32,972 nucleotides of DNA. Source: CAVYXF01 sp963772335. GTDB taxonomy: Bacteria; Pseudomonadota; Alphaproteobacteria; Rhizobiales; Rhodomicrobiaceae. A model generated the notes under the pieces. It saw only the letters and a list, made by a program, of their open reading frames with translations, was not told the DNA's origin and did not search any database. A program made the position numbers and the translations under genes. Shown here piece by piece: positions 26,264 through 32,972 of this stretch; positions within the stretch are counted from its first letter, which is position 1; every line of letters starts with the position of its first letter. The stretch spans positions 1-32,972 of the forward strand of contig CAVYXF010000014.1 of NCBI GenBank assembly GCA_963772335.1. The letters are read 5' to 3'.

Positions 26264-28843
26264 ATGATGAAGACGGACGGCGCGACCGTGTCGGAGTTGC
26301 CGCGCGCCGCGTATGTTGCACCGCCCGCCGAGCTTGTGGACGCGACCAAGATCTTTGGCGGGACGTTCGCTCTCGATACCGTCTCTTTTCCCCTGCACGC
26401 TGGTGAGGTCCTTGCACTGCTCGGCGAGAATGGCGCAGGCAAGAGCACATGCGTGAAGCTTCTGGCGGGGGTTTACCGACCAGACAAGGGTCAGGTTCGG
26501 ATCGGCGGCGAAGCCGTTGAGCTTAAGTCGCCAACCGATGCCCGTCGGTTGGGGATTGGCGTGATGCACCAGCATCCCGGCCTTTTCCCGGATCTCTCTG
26601 TCGCTGAAAACATCTTCATTGGACACTACCCGCTCAGCCCCCTCGGTCTTCTTGACGAGAAGACAATTCACGAGCGCGCGGCATCCCTGCTCGACACCGT
26701 CGGACTGACCTGCTCGACGACGACCCGGCTCGCTGACCTGAGAACGTCGGAACAGCAACTTGTCGAGATCGCGCGGGCTTTGTCGACAGACGCACGCGTC
26801 CTGATCATGGACGAACCGACCGCGGCGCTATCGCAGCGAGAGGTCGAGAAACTGTTCTCGGTCGTCAAGGATCTGCGCAGCAGGCAAGTCGCCATCATGT
26901 TCGTCAGTCATCGGATGGACGAGATCTTTCGTGTCGCGGACCGCATCGCTGTGCTTCGGGACGGGAAGCTTGTGGGTGTCGAACGCAAGCGGGAGCTCAG
27001 CCGCGAGCGCGCCATCGAGATGATGGTCGGGCGTCCACTCGCGGCGGTCTATCCATTTCGCTCGGCAAAGGCCGGAGATATCGTCCTGACCGTGGAGGGG
27101 CTTGGCCAGGGTGCAGATTTCCATGATGTTTCGTTCGAGGTCAGGCAGGGAGAGATTGTCGGTCTTGGTGGCCTCGTCGGAAGCGGGCGCACGGAGGTCG
27201 CGCGGGCGATTTTCGGGGTTACTCCTGCGACCGAAGGCAAAATGGTCCTTGGCGGTAAGGCCTTCAGGCCAACATCTCCTTCCGATGCCATGGCGGCGGG
27301 TATCGCCTATGTGTCGGAAGATCGGCTTGGCCAAAGCCTGGTGATGGATTTCCCGATACTGGCGAACGCGTCTCTTCCTGTGGTCGGTCAAGCGACGTTC
27401 GCAGGTCTCGTATGGCGTAAGCGCGAGCTTGCCCTCGTTGAACCTCAGCTGAAACGGCTGAAGCTCAGGTTCCGAAGCTATGACCAACCGGTGAACACCT
27501 TATCTGGTGGAAACCAGCAGAAGGTCGTGCTCTCGAAATGGCTCGCCACGCGTCCTCGTCTCCTCATCCTCGACGAGCCGACCCAGGGCATCGACGTGCA
27601 GACGAAGGCCGAGGTGCACGCCATGATGGCTCAGCTCGCGGCCCATGGCATGGCCATCCTCCTTATCTCCTCCGAGCTGCCCGAACTCATCGGCATGTGT
27701 GATCGCATCCTCGTCCTGCATGAAGGAGAGGTTGCCGCGACATTCGAGCAACGAGAAGCCAATCAGACCAGCATCATGAGGGCGGCAACCGGTTCGGGTG
27801 AAATTGGCATGCAGACCACCGGGGCTGCCGGCACTGTTTCGCACAGCGAATGGACGTTAAAACCGGCTTCATTCCCGCAGCAGGTTCTGAAGCATCGAGC
27901 GCTAGGCCTCGCCGCAGCGATCGCTCTTGTGCTACTCCCCATTGCCGCCTTGAACCCGCGCATTTTCAGCGCCGCCAATCTTATCGCAGTCGGCATGGAT
28001 GCTGGCCTGCTCCTGATCGCGGCGATCGGGCAGATGCTGATTGTGCTCACACGCAATATCGACCTGTCGATCGCCTCGACCATCGGCCTGACCGCCTACG
28101 GCGCTGCCGCTTTCATCCACGCCTTCCCCCATGCGCCGCCGCTTGCGGGGATAGGGGTGGGGTGCTTGCTGGGACTTGGGTGCGGCCTGATCAATGGGAT
28201 GGTCGTGACACGCGGCAGGGTTCCGTCGATTGTGGTGACGCTAGGCACGCTCTCGATCTACCGAGGACTGACATCGCTCTGGGCTGGGGGCCGCCAGATC
28301 AGCGCCGATCAGGTACCTCAATCCTGGCTCGACATGACCAGCGCCTCGTTTTTCGGCATTCCCGCTGTCGTCCTGATTGCCGTAGCGGCTGCGGCCGTTG
28401 CGGCCCTGGCTCTGCGCCGATTGCCTTGGGGACGGGAATTGTTCGCCATCGGATCGAACCCCGACGGCGCCGTGCTCGCCGGCCTGTTCCCCGCGACGCT
28501 GACTCTGGTCGCATTTGTCCTCGCCGGAATGCTGGCGGGGCTTGACGGCGCACTTTGGGCGTCGCGCTACGCTACAATCGATGCTCGTGTGGCGACAGGC
28601 TACGAGCTGACAGTCATTGCCTCCGTCGTCGTCGGCGGAGTGGCGATACGAGGCGGATCCGGAACCGTGGCAGGCGTTGTTCTCGGTTGCCTCACGCTGC
28701 TCGTGATCCGAAACGGATTGACGCTGGTCAGGGTCGATCCCCTTTGGCTGCAGGGCGTCTACGGGCTTGTAATTTTGGTCGCGATTGCGGTTGATGCATT
28801 CGTCGCCAGGCAGTCGGTGGCGCCGCGGAGAGTGCGATCATGA
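26264..28843 (+). CDS. Sugar ABC transporter, fused ATPase and permease
   Basis: One 859-residue polypeptide carrying the double ATPase and a membrane permease of a rhamnose/ribose-type sugar importer. Residues about 1-510: first nucleotide-binding domain with Walker A GENGAGKSTCVKLLAGVY, degenerate signature LRTSEQQLVEIARAL and Walker B LIMDEPTAALS; second with degenerate GLVGSGRTEVARAIFG, intact LSGGNQQKVVLSKWL and LLILDEPTQGIDV. Residues about 540-859: permease with hydrophobic segments, QMLIVLTRNIDLSIASTIGL and SIVVTLGTLSIYRGLTSLWA, the RbsC-like signature. ATG 26264 has a strong AGGAGGG ribosome site at 26251-26257. An in-frame Met at about 27807 could be an internal start. Sequence resembles RhaT plus RhaP; the substrate is inferred. 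The stop overlaps the next permease (ATGA). Confidence 0.9.
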   Translation: MMKTDGATVSELPRAAYVAPPAELVDATKIFGGTFALDTVSFPLHAGEVLALLGENGAGKSTCVKLLAGVYRPDKGQVRIGGEAVELKSPTDARRLGIGVMHQHPGLFPDLSVAENIFIGHYPLSPLGLLDEKTIHERAASLLDTVGLTCSTTTRLADLRTSEQQLVEIARALSTDARVLIMDEPTAALSQREVEKLFSVVKDLRSRQVAIMFVSHRMDEIFRVADRIAVLRDGKLVGVERKRELSRERAIEMMVGRPLAAVYPFRSAKAGDIVLTVEGLGQGADFHDVSFEVRQGEIVGLGGLVGSGRTEVARAIFGVTPATEGKMVLGGKAFRPTSPSDAMAAGIAYVSEDRLGQSLVMDFPILANASLPVVGQATFAGLVWRKRELALVEPQLKRLKLRFRSYDQPVNTLSGGNQQKVVLSKWLATRPRLLILDEPTQGIDVQTKAEVHAMMAQLAAHGMAILLISSELPELIGMCDRILVLHEGEVAATFEQREANQTSIMRAATGSGEIGMQTTGAAGTVSHSEWTLKPASFPQQVLKHRALGLAAAIALVLLPIAALNPRIFSAANLIAVGMDAGLLLIAAIGQMLIVLTRNIDLSIASTIGLTAYGAAAFIHAFPHAPPLAGIGVGCLLGLGCGLINGMVVTRGRVPSIVVTLGTLSIYRGLTSLWAGGRQISADQVPQSWLDMTSASFFGIPAVVLIAVAAAAVAALALRRLPWGRELFAIGSNPDGAVLAGLFPATLTLVAFVLAGMLAGLDGALWASRYATIDARVATGYELTVIASVVVGGVAIRGGSGTVAGVVLGCLTLLVIRNGLTLVRVDPLWLQGVYGLVILVAIAVDAFVARQSVAPRRVRS

Positions 28844-29886
28844 GCCGCTTTTTCTCCCTGCTGACGGACCGCCTCGTTCGCTGGGAGAATTTTCTCGGAC
28901 TGATGACGGTGGCGCTGATCGCTTATGCCGCCGCGAGTCTCGACGGGTTTGCCACATCCTTCAATATTTCGCAGGCGATCGCCGGCGTCTCCGAACGCGC
29001 GTTGATCGCCCTTCCGATGGTGCTCCTGATCATCGCTCGGGAAATCGACATCTCGGTCGCAAGCATTCTGGCGCTGGCGAGCGTCGTCTTCGGCCTCTTC
29101 ATCCAAGAAGGCGCGGGCCTTGTACCGGCTATCGCGGCTGCGTTGGTGTGCGGAGCTCTTTGCGGAGCCCTGAACGGCGCGCTCGTGACGCGTTTCGGAT
29201 TGCCATCCCTCGTCGTCACGCTCGGCACCCTCGCCATGTTTCGCGGCATCGGCTACATCCTTCTCGGATCGGCCTCAGTCAACATCTTTCCCGACAGCTT
29301 CACCGATTTTGGAATCGACACGGTTCTCGATAGCGCCGTGCCCTGGACCATTGTGCCTTTCCTCGTGTTGGCCCCGATCTTCGCGATCGTCCTGCAAGCC
29401 ACGCCGGCAGGACGGCGGATCTACGCGATTGGAGGCAACCCCATTGTCGCGCTCTATGCCGGAGTGAAAGTCGATCGCATTCGGTTTTTTCTGTTCGTGC
29501 TTTCCGGCGTCGTCTCCGCACTCGCTGGGATCGTCTTCACTGCCCGTGTTGCGAACGCACGCGCCAACAATGCGCTCGGGCTCGAGTTCGACGTCATCAC
29601 CATCGCGCTGCTAGGCGGCGTTAGCGTTTTCGGCGGGCGCGGGACGATGACCGGGGTCGTGTGGGCGCTCGTCCTCGTCGCCACTCTTCGGAATGTGCTG
29701 GGACTGAATCAGATCGGCGGCGATGCGCAGGGCGTGGTCATCGGCCTGCTTCTCATCGGCTCCCTGCTCGCGGGAAATGTCGCGCAGGGTTTGGCCGCAA
29801 TCCTTGCCTCCCTTCGTCCAGAAACACCCGGTGGCCGACGTTCGGGCGGTCAATCGGATGCATTTAACGACCCGAGCAAGATCTAG
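28840..29886 (+). CDS. Sugar ABC transporter permease (RhaQ-like)
   Basis: Second inner-membrane subunit of the sugar importer, 348 residues with eight to ten hydrophobic segments. Family marks are VLLIIAREIDISVASILALA, PSLVVTLGTLAMFRGIGYIL, RRIYAIGGNPIVALYAGVKV, and the cytoplasmic coupling loop region GLEFDVITIALLGGVSVFGG RGTM. It overlaps the fused ATPase/permease by 4 bases and ends 11 bases before the binding-protein gene, so all three form one operon. Two different permeases per transporter are typical of the rhamnose type (RhaP and RhaQ), which supports that assignment over ribose or xylose systems. The last 25 residues are hydrophilic. Confidence 0.92.
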   Translation: MSRFFSLLTDRLVRWENFLGLMTVALIAYAAASLDGFATSFNISQAIAGVSERALIALPMVLLIIAREIDISVASILALASVVFGLFIQEGAGLVPAIAAALVCGALCGALNGALVTRFGLPSLVVTLGTLAMFRGIGYILLGSASVNIFPDSFTDFGIDTVLDSAVPWTIVPFLVLAPIFAIVLQATPAGRRIYAIGGNPIVALYAGVKVDRIRFFLFVLSGVVSALAGIVFTARVANARANNALGLEFDVITIALLGGVSVFGGRGTMTGVVWALVLVATLRNVLGLNQIGGDAQGVVIGLLLIGSLLAGNVAQGLAAILASLRPETPGGRRSGGQSDAFNDPSKI

Positions 29887-29897
29887 GAGAAACGGCC

Positions 29898-30899
29898 ATG
29901 TCGGCATCAAAGAGCCTCGTGCTTGCCTTAACGCTCAGTGTGTCAGTCCTCGCAACGGCAGCCCACGCGCAGCAATGTGCATCGGGTCCCGTGACCGTCG
30001 GGCTGCTGCCGAAACTCGATACCGATCCTTACTTCCAGGTCGCCAAGTCGGGTGCCGAGGAGGCGATGGGAGAGATCGGTGGCAAGGTGGTACAGCAAGC
30101 GCCTTCTCAGGCGACCGCGGAGGCCCAGATTGAGTTCATCAACAATCTCGTGGCGCAGAAGGTTGATGTCATCGCGATCGCTGGCAACGATGCCAATGCT
30201 GTCGCGCCGGCGTTGAAGCGCGCTGCCAAGCAGGGCGTTCACGTCATTTCCTATGACTCCGACGTTACCTCAGATGCCCGAACGGTCTTCCTCAACCAGG
30301 CAAAAGGCGACAGTCTTGCCGAGATGATGCTGGAAAGCATGGGGCAGATGATCGGATATGAGGGTGATTTTGCGATTCTCTCCTCGACACCGACGGCAAC
30401 CAATCAGAATGCCTGGATCGACTTTATGAAAGCGCGGCTTAAGGAGCCGAAATATGCCAAGATGAAGCTTGTCCAGGTGGCTTACGGCGAGGAAAGCGAG
30501 CAGGTCAATCAGCAGCAAGCCCTCGGGCTGGTGCAGGCCTTCCCTTCACTAAAAGGAATTATCATTCCCGCAGGCATTGGTCTTCCGGCTGCGGCCCGGG
30601 CCATGGAGCAGGCAGGCTCCCTGGGCAAAGTGAAGCTGACGGGGCTTGCACCGGCTACTTTGATCAAGAAATACATTGAGAATGGTACCGTGCAAGATAT
30701 CTGGTGGAACGTGAAAGACCTCGGCTACCTCACCTATTATGCAGCCCAGGCAGTCGCGCAATGCAAGCTGACGGGGAAAGAGGGCGAGAGCTTCAAGGCA
30801 GGCCGACTTGGGGAATACAAGGTCGGCGAAAGGGGCGAGGTCGTGTTGGGGCCTGCTCAAATCGTGACGCCTAAGAACGTGAATGAGTTCAAGTTCTAA
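29898..30899 (+). CDS. Periplasmic sugar-binding protein (RhaS-like)
   Basis: Solute-binding protein of the sugar importer, 333 residues. A Sec signal peptide (KSLVLALTLSVSVLATAAHA) is cleaved before QQCASG. The body is a type I periplasmic binding fold: VGLLPKLDTDPYFQVAKSGA, a typical N-terminal strand, then AQIEFINNLVAQKVDVIAIA, VHVISYDSDV and GIIIPAGIGLPAAARAMEQA. It resembles the rhamnose-binding RhaS group more than ribose-binding RbsB, but ligand-contact residues cannot be assigned safely. A ribosome site AGGAGA lies about 8 bases before ATG 29898. A strong hairpin follows 23 bases after the stop. Confidence 0.92.
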   Translation: MSASKSLVLALTLSVSVLATAAHAQQCASGPVTVGLLPKLDTDPYFQVAKSGAEEAMGEIGGKVVQQAPSQATAEAQIEFINNLVAQKVDVIAIAGNDANAVAPALKRAAKQGVHVISYDSDVTSDARTVFLNQAKGDSLAEMMLESMGQMIGYEGDFAILSSTPTATNQNAWIDFMKARLKEPKYAKMKLVQVAYGEESEQVNQQQALGLVQAFPSLKGIIIPAGIGLPAAARAMEQAGSLGKVKLTGLAPATLIKKYIENGTVQDIWWNVKDLGYLTYYAAQAVAQCKLTGKEGESFKAGRLGEYKVGERGEVVLGPAQIVTPKNVNEFKF

Positions 30900-30921
30900 C
30901 TAAAGATGTCTGGAACGGCCT

Positions 30922-30947
30922 GATCGAGGCCTTCGGCGGCCTCGGTC
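30922..30947 (+). terminator. Strong hairpin after the transporter operon
   Basis: GATCGAGGCC, loop TTCGGC, GGCCTCGGTC: a 10-bp stem with one G-T wobble, 23 bases after the binding-protein stop. The stability and position suit a transcription end or mRNA-stabilising structure, but there is no T tract, so it is not a standard intrinsic terminator. A minus-strand open frame also covers it. Confidence 0.4.
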
Positions 30948-31222
30948 ACCGACATTGGTTGGATATCATGCCAGCTCGGGAACGCCGCGATGTCAGCGGC
31001 AACGTCTCTTAACACCGCATTACGGGAGTGAGCGGGCCCGAACCTCCTTTCCGCCTTCGGATTGTCCTGGACATCTGGCGCGTGTCGCACATCATCGTGT
31101 ACGGCCATGCCTCGTCACGCCCGCGAAAGGTCGGTCGCAAAAACTAAACTTCCCGTCGCTAGCGTGAAAGTGTGCCACCCGGTTTCGCGCGAGAGTGCCA
31201 CAGGCAATTTCAGGGTTTCCGC
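30948..31222. other. Gap between transporter operon and soxB
   Basis: No recognised gene. A 70-residue minus-strand frame (30896-31108) exists, without a family resemblance I can name; its start lacks a proper ribosome site. Near soxB, GTGCCAC occurs twice as a direct repeat at 31172-31178 and 31195-31201, spaced 23 bases, about two helix turns, and 51 and 28 bases before the soxB start; it might be a regulator site. Confidence 0.4.
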
Positions 31223-32477
31223 ATGCGCCGCTTTTCGCTGAGAACGCTGATCGCCGAGGCCTTCAACGCCCATCAGGGCTGGGAGCGACAATGGCGCAAT
31301 CCCGAGCCGAAGGCTGCCTATGACGTGGTGATCGTCGGGGCGGGTGGCCATGGCCTCGCCACCGCCTTTTACCTCGCCAGCGAGCATGGCATCACCAATG
31401 TCGCAGTGGTGGAGAAGGGCTGGCTGGGCGGCGGCAATACCGGGCGCAATACCACCATCATCCGCTCCAATTACCTCTATGAAGAGAGTGCGGCCCTATA
31501 CGATCATGCCGTGAAGCTCTGGGAAGGGCTTTCGCAGGCGCTGAACTACAATGTAATGTATTCTCAGCGCGGGGTGCTGATGCTCGCGCACAATCATCAC
31601 GACGTGCAGAGCTTCAAGCGCCATGTCTATGCCAACCGCCTCGCCGGCGTCGACAATGAATGGATGACACCCGAGCAGGCCAAGGCATTCTGCCCGCCGC
31701 TCAATATCTCCAGGGATATCCGCTATCCGGTGCTCGGTGCGGCGCTGCAGCGGCGCGGCGGCGTGGCGCGGCATGATGCGGTGGCCTGGGGCTATGCCCG
31801 AGCGGCTGACTCGCTCGGCGTCGATATCATCCAGAATTGCGAAGTGACCGGCTTCCGCCGCGCCGCCAATGGCGCCATCGAGGCCGTCGAGACCAGTCGC
31901 GGAACCATCAAGGCGAAGCGGATCGGCGTCGTCGCGGCCGGGCATACCAGCGTAGTGATGGCGCGCGCCGGGGCTGCGGATGCCGCTCGAGAGCTTCCCG
32001 CTGCAGGCGCTGGTCTCGGAGCCGGTGAAGCCGGTGTTCCCCTGCGTCGTGATGTCGAACGCGGTGCACGCTTATCTGTCGCAGTCCGACAAGGGCGAGC
32101 TGGTGATCGGCGCCGGCACCGACCAGTATGTCAGCTACAGCCAGCAGGGCGGCCTGCACATCCCGATCCACACGCTCGATGCGATCTGCGAGCTGTTCCC
32201 GCAGTTCTCGCGGATGCGCATGCTGCGAAGCTGGGGCGGCATCGTCGACGTGACGCCCGACCGCTCGCCGATCATCGGCAAGACGCCCGTGCCCGGGCTT
32301 TTCGTGAATTGCGGCTGGGGTACCGGCGGCTTCAAGGCAACGCCCGGCTCCGGCCATGTCTTCGCCCACACCCTCGCTACCGGCGAGCCGCATCCGATCA
32401 ACGCGCCCTTCACCCTCGACCGCTTCCGCACCGGCCGCCTCATCGACGAAGCCGCCGCCGCCGCGGTCGCGCATTAG
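31223..32477 (+). CDS. soxB: Sarcosine oxidase beta subunit (shifted frame)
   Basis: Flavoprotein subunit of heterotetrameric sarcosine oxidase, which demethylates sarcosine to glycine and passes the one-carbon unit to tetrahydrofolate. ATG 31223 gives the usual MRRFSLRTLIAEAF start; an upstream start would add unrelated residues. Motifs: the FAD fold DVVIVGAGGHGLATAFYLAS, GNTGRNTTIIRSNYLYEESA, and GGVARHDAVAWGYARAA, whose histidine is the likely covalent FMN site. A run of four G at 31970-31973 probably has one too many: ARAG continues as LRMPLESFPLQALVSEPVKP in the next frame, then GIVDVTPDRSPIIGKTPVPG and NCGWGTGGFKATPGSG. The corrected length is 417 residues, normal for SoxB. Confidence 0.92.
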
Positions 32478-32524
32478 CGGGTGACCAGCGATGATGCCGA
32501 CCTTTCGACTGGCATGGCGTAGCT

Positions 32525-32643
32525 CCCTCTCCCATGGGGAGAGGGCGGGGGGTGAGGGGGAAAGACTGGTCCGTGAGGTAAAGTCTCTCCACGCCGCTAG
32601 CGCACACCCCCTCACCCTAACCCTCTCCCTATGGAAGAGGGAA
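32525..32643. repeat. Palindromic intergenic repeat between soxB and soxD
   Basis: Two arms in opposite orientation: CCCTCTCCCATGGGGAGAGG with GGGGTGAGGGG at 32525-32560, and CACCCCCTCACCCTAACCCT with CTCCC at about 32604-32630, followed by a second CTCCCT-ATGG-AAGAGGG hairpin. Each arm contains its own small palindrome, and together they can pair as a large cruciform with about 45 bases of spacer. Such CCCTCACCCTAACCCTCTCCC elements are known as dispersed repeats in alphaproteobacterial genomes. It lies within what is normally a tight soxBD operon. Confidence 0.75.
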
Positions 32644-32690
32644 CCGATCGTGCCCGCGGAGTTTGCGCGTTGCGTATCGAGAGGCCGCCC

Positions 32691-32972
32691 ATGCTGCTGA
32701 TTCCCTGCCCCTATTGTGGCGAGAGGCCGGAGGTCGAATTCCGCTGCGGCGGGGAGGCGCATATCGCCCGGCCGCACGATCCGGCGGCGATCGGCGATCA
32801 GGACTGGTCGAATTTCCTGTTCACGCGCTCCAGCCCCAAGGGACTGTTCGCCGAGCGCTGGAACCATGCCCATGGCTGCCAGCGCTGGTTCAATGCCGTC
32901 CGCGATACCGCCAGCGACCGGATCATCGGGACGTACAAGGTGGGCGAGCCCCGCCCCACTGTCGGAGGCGAA
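32691..32972 (+). CDS. soxD: Sarcosine oxidase delta subunit, cut by window end
   Basis: Small zinc-binding subunit of heterotetrameric sarcosine oxidase. ATG 32691 starts MLLIPCPYCGERPEVEFRCG, with the CPYC pair and a further cysteine expected for the zinc site; then GDQDWSNFLFTRSSPKGLFA and AHGCQRWFNAVRDT, both typical. The 94 codons seen run to the last base without a stop; the family is about 90-115 residues, so only a short tail is missing. The repeat element upstream separates it from soxB by 213 bases; soxA and soxG would be expected to follow outside the window. Confidence 0.92.
   Translation, partial: MLLIPCPYCGERPEVEFRCGGEAHIARPHDPAAIGDQDWSNFLFTRSSPKGLFAERWNHAHGCQRWFNAVRDTASDRIIGTYKVGEPRPTVGGE

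Noticed and set aside
30896..31108. Minus-strand 70-residue open frame after the binding-protein gene
   Set aside because: No recognisable family and no properly spaced ribosome site; it overlaps a strong hairpin.
31172..31201. Sigma-54 promoter on the minus strand (TGGCAC twice)
   Set aside because: Neither copy has a TTGC-type -12 element at the required distance.

Overview
The window is GC-rich DNA that looks like an alphaproteobacterium, most likely of the Hyphomicrobiales (Rhizobiales). The evidence for this is gene content only: an island module of AlpA, DUF2285 and TraF-type peptidase genes as found in rhizobial integrative elements, a clade I (Tat-exported) nos cluster, a rhamnose-type sugar ABC transporter and sarcosine oxidase genes. 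No rRNA, complete tRNA, CRISPR array or intact insertion sequence was seen.

Layout. 1-1672: an MFS transporter entering from the left edge. 1669-5670: remains of an integrative element, with an AlpA-like regulator, a DUF6499/DUF2285 protein, a second small helix-turn-helix protein, a TraF-like S26 peptidase, a decayed PIN toxin/antitoxin pair and a P4-type tyrosine integrase; a possible attachment site resembling a tRNA-Ser 3' end lies at about 5850-5865. 6274-15330, minus strand: a complete nosRZDFYLX operon for nitrous oxide reduction. 15547-16419: a two-domain ferritin-like protein divergent from nosR. 16627-18520: a 5'-truncated RTX protein and a 5'-truncated HlyD adaptor joined back to back. 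18709-26128: a pentose phosphate/gluconate cluster (tkt, tal, gnd, zwf, gntK, pgl). 26264-30899: a sugar ABC transporter with ATPase and permease fused, a second permease and a periplasmic binding protein. 31223-32972: soxB and the start of soxD, separated by a palindromic repeat element.

How the genes work together. NosR feeds electrons to the periplasmic copper enzyme NosZ; NosDFY and NosL supply sulfur and copper for its centres; NosX supplies FMN to NosR. The sugar cluster turns glucose 6-phosphate and gluconate into pentose phosphates and NADPH and connects them to glycolytic sugars, and the neighbouring transporter probably brings in a rhamnose-like sugar. SoxB and SoxD belong to heterotetrameric sarcosine oxidase, which releases a one-carbon unit.

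Main caution. Seven otherwise well-conserved genes (the DUF2285 gene, nosX, nosF, nosZ, nosR, gnd, soxB) are broken by what look like single extra bases, ten in all, four of them in nosZ. Removing one base at each place restores a continuous protein of normal family length. I treat these genes as probably intact in the organism and the breaks as probable insertion errors in the sequence, but reads are needed to decide. The HlyD and toxin/antitoxin remnants look genuinely decayed.
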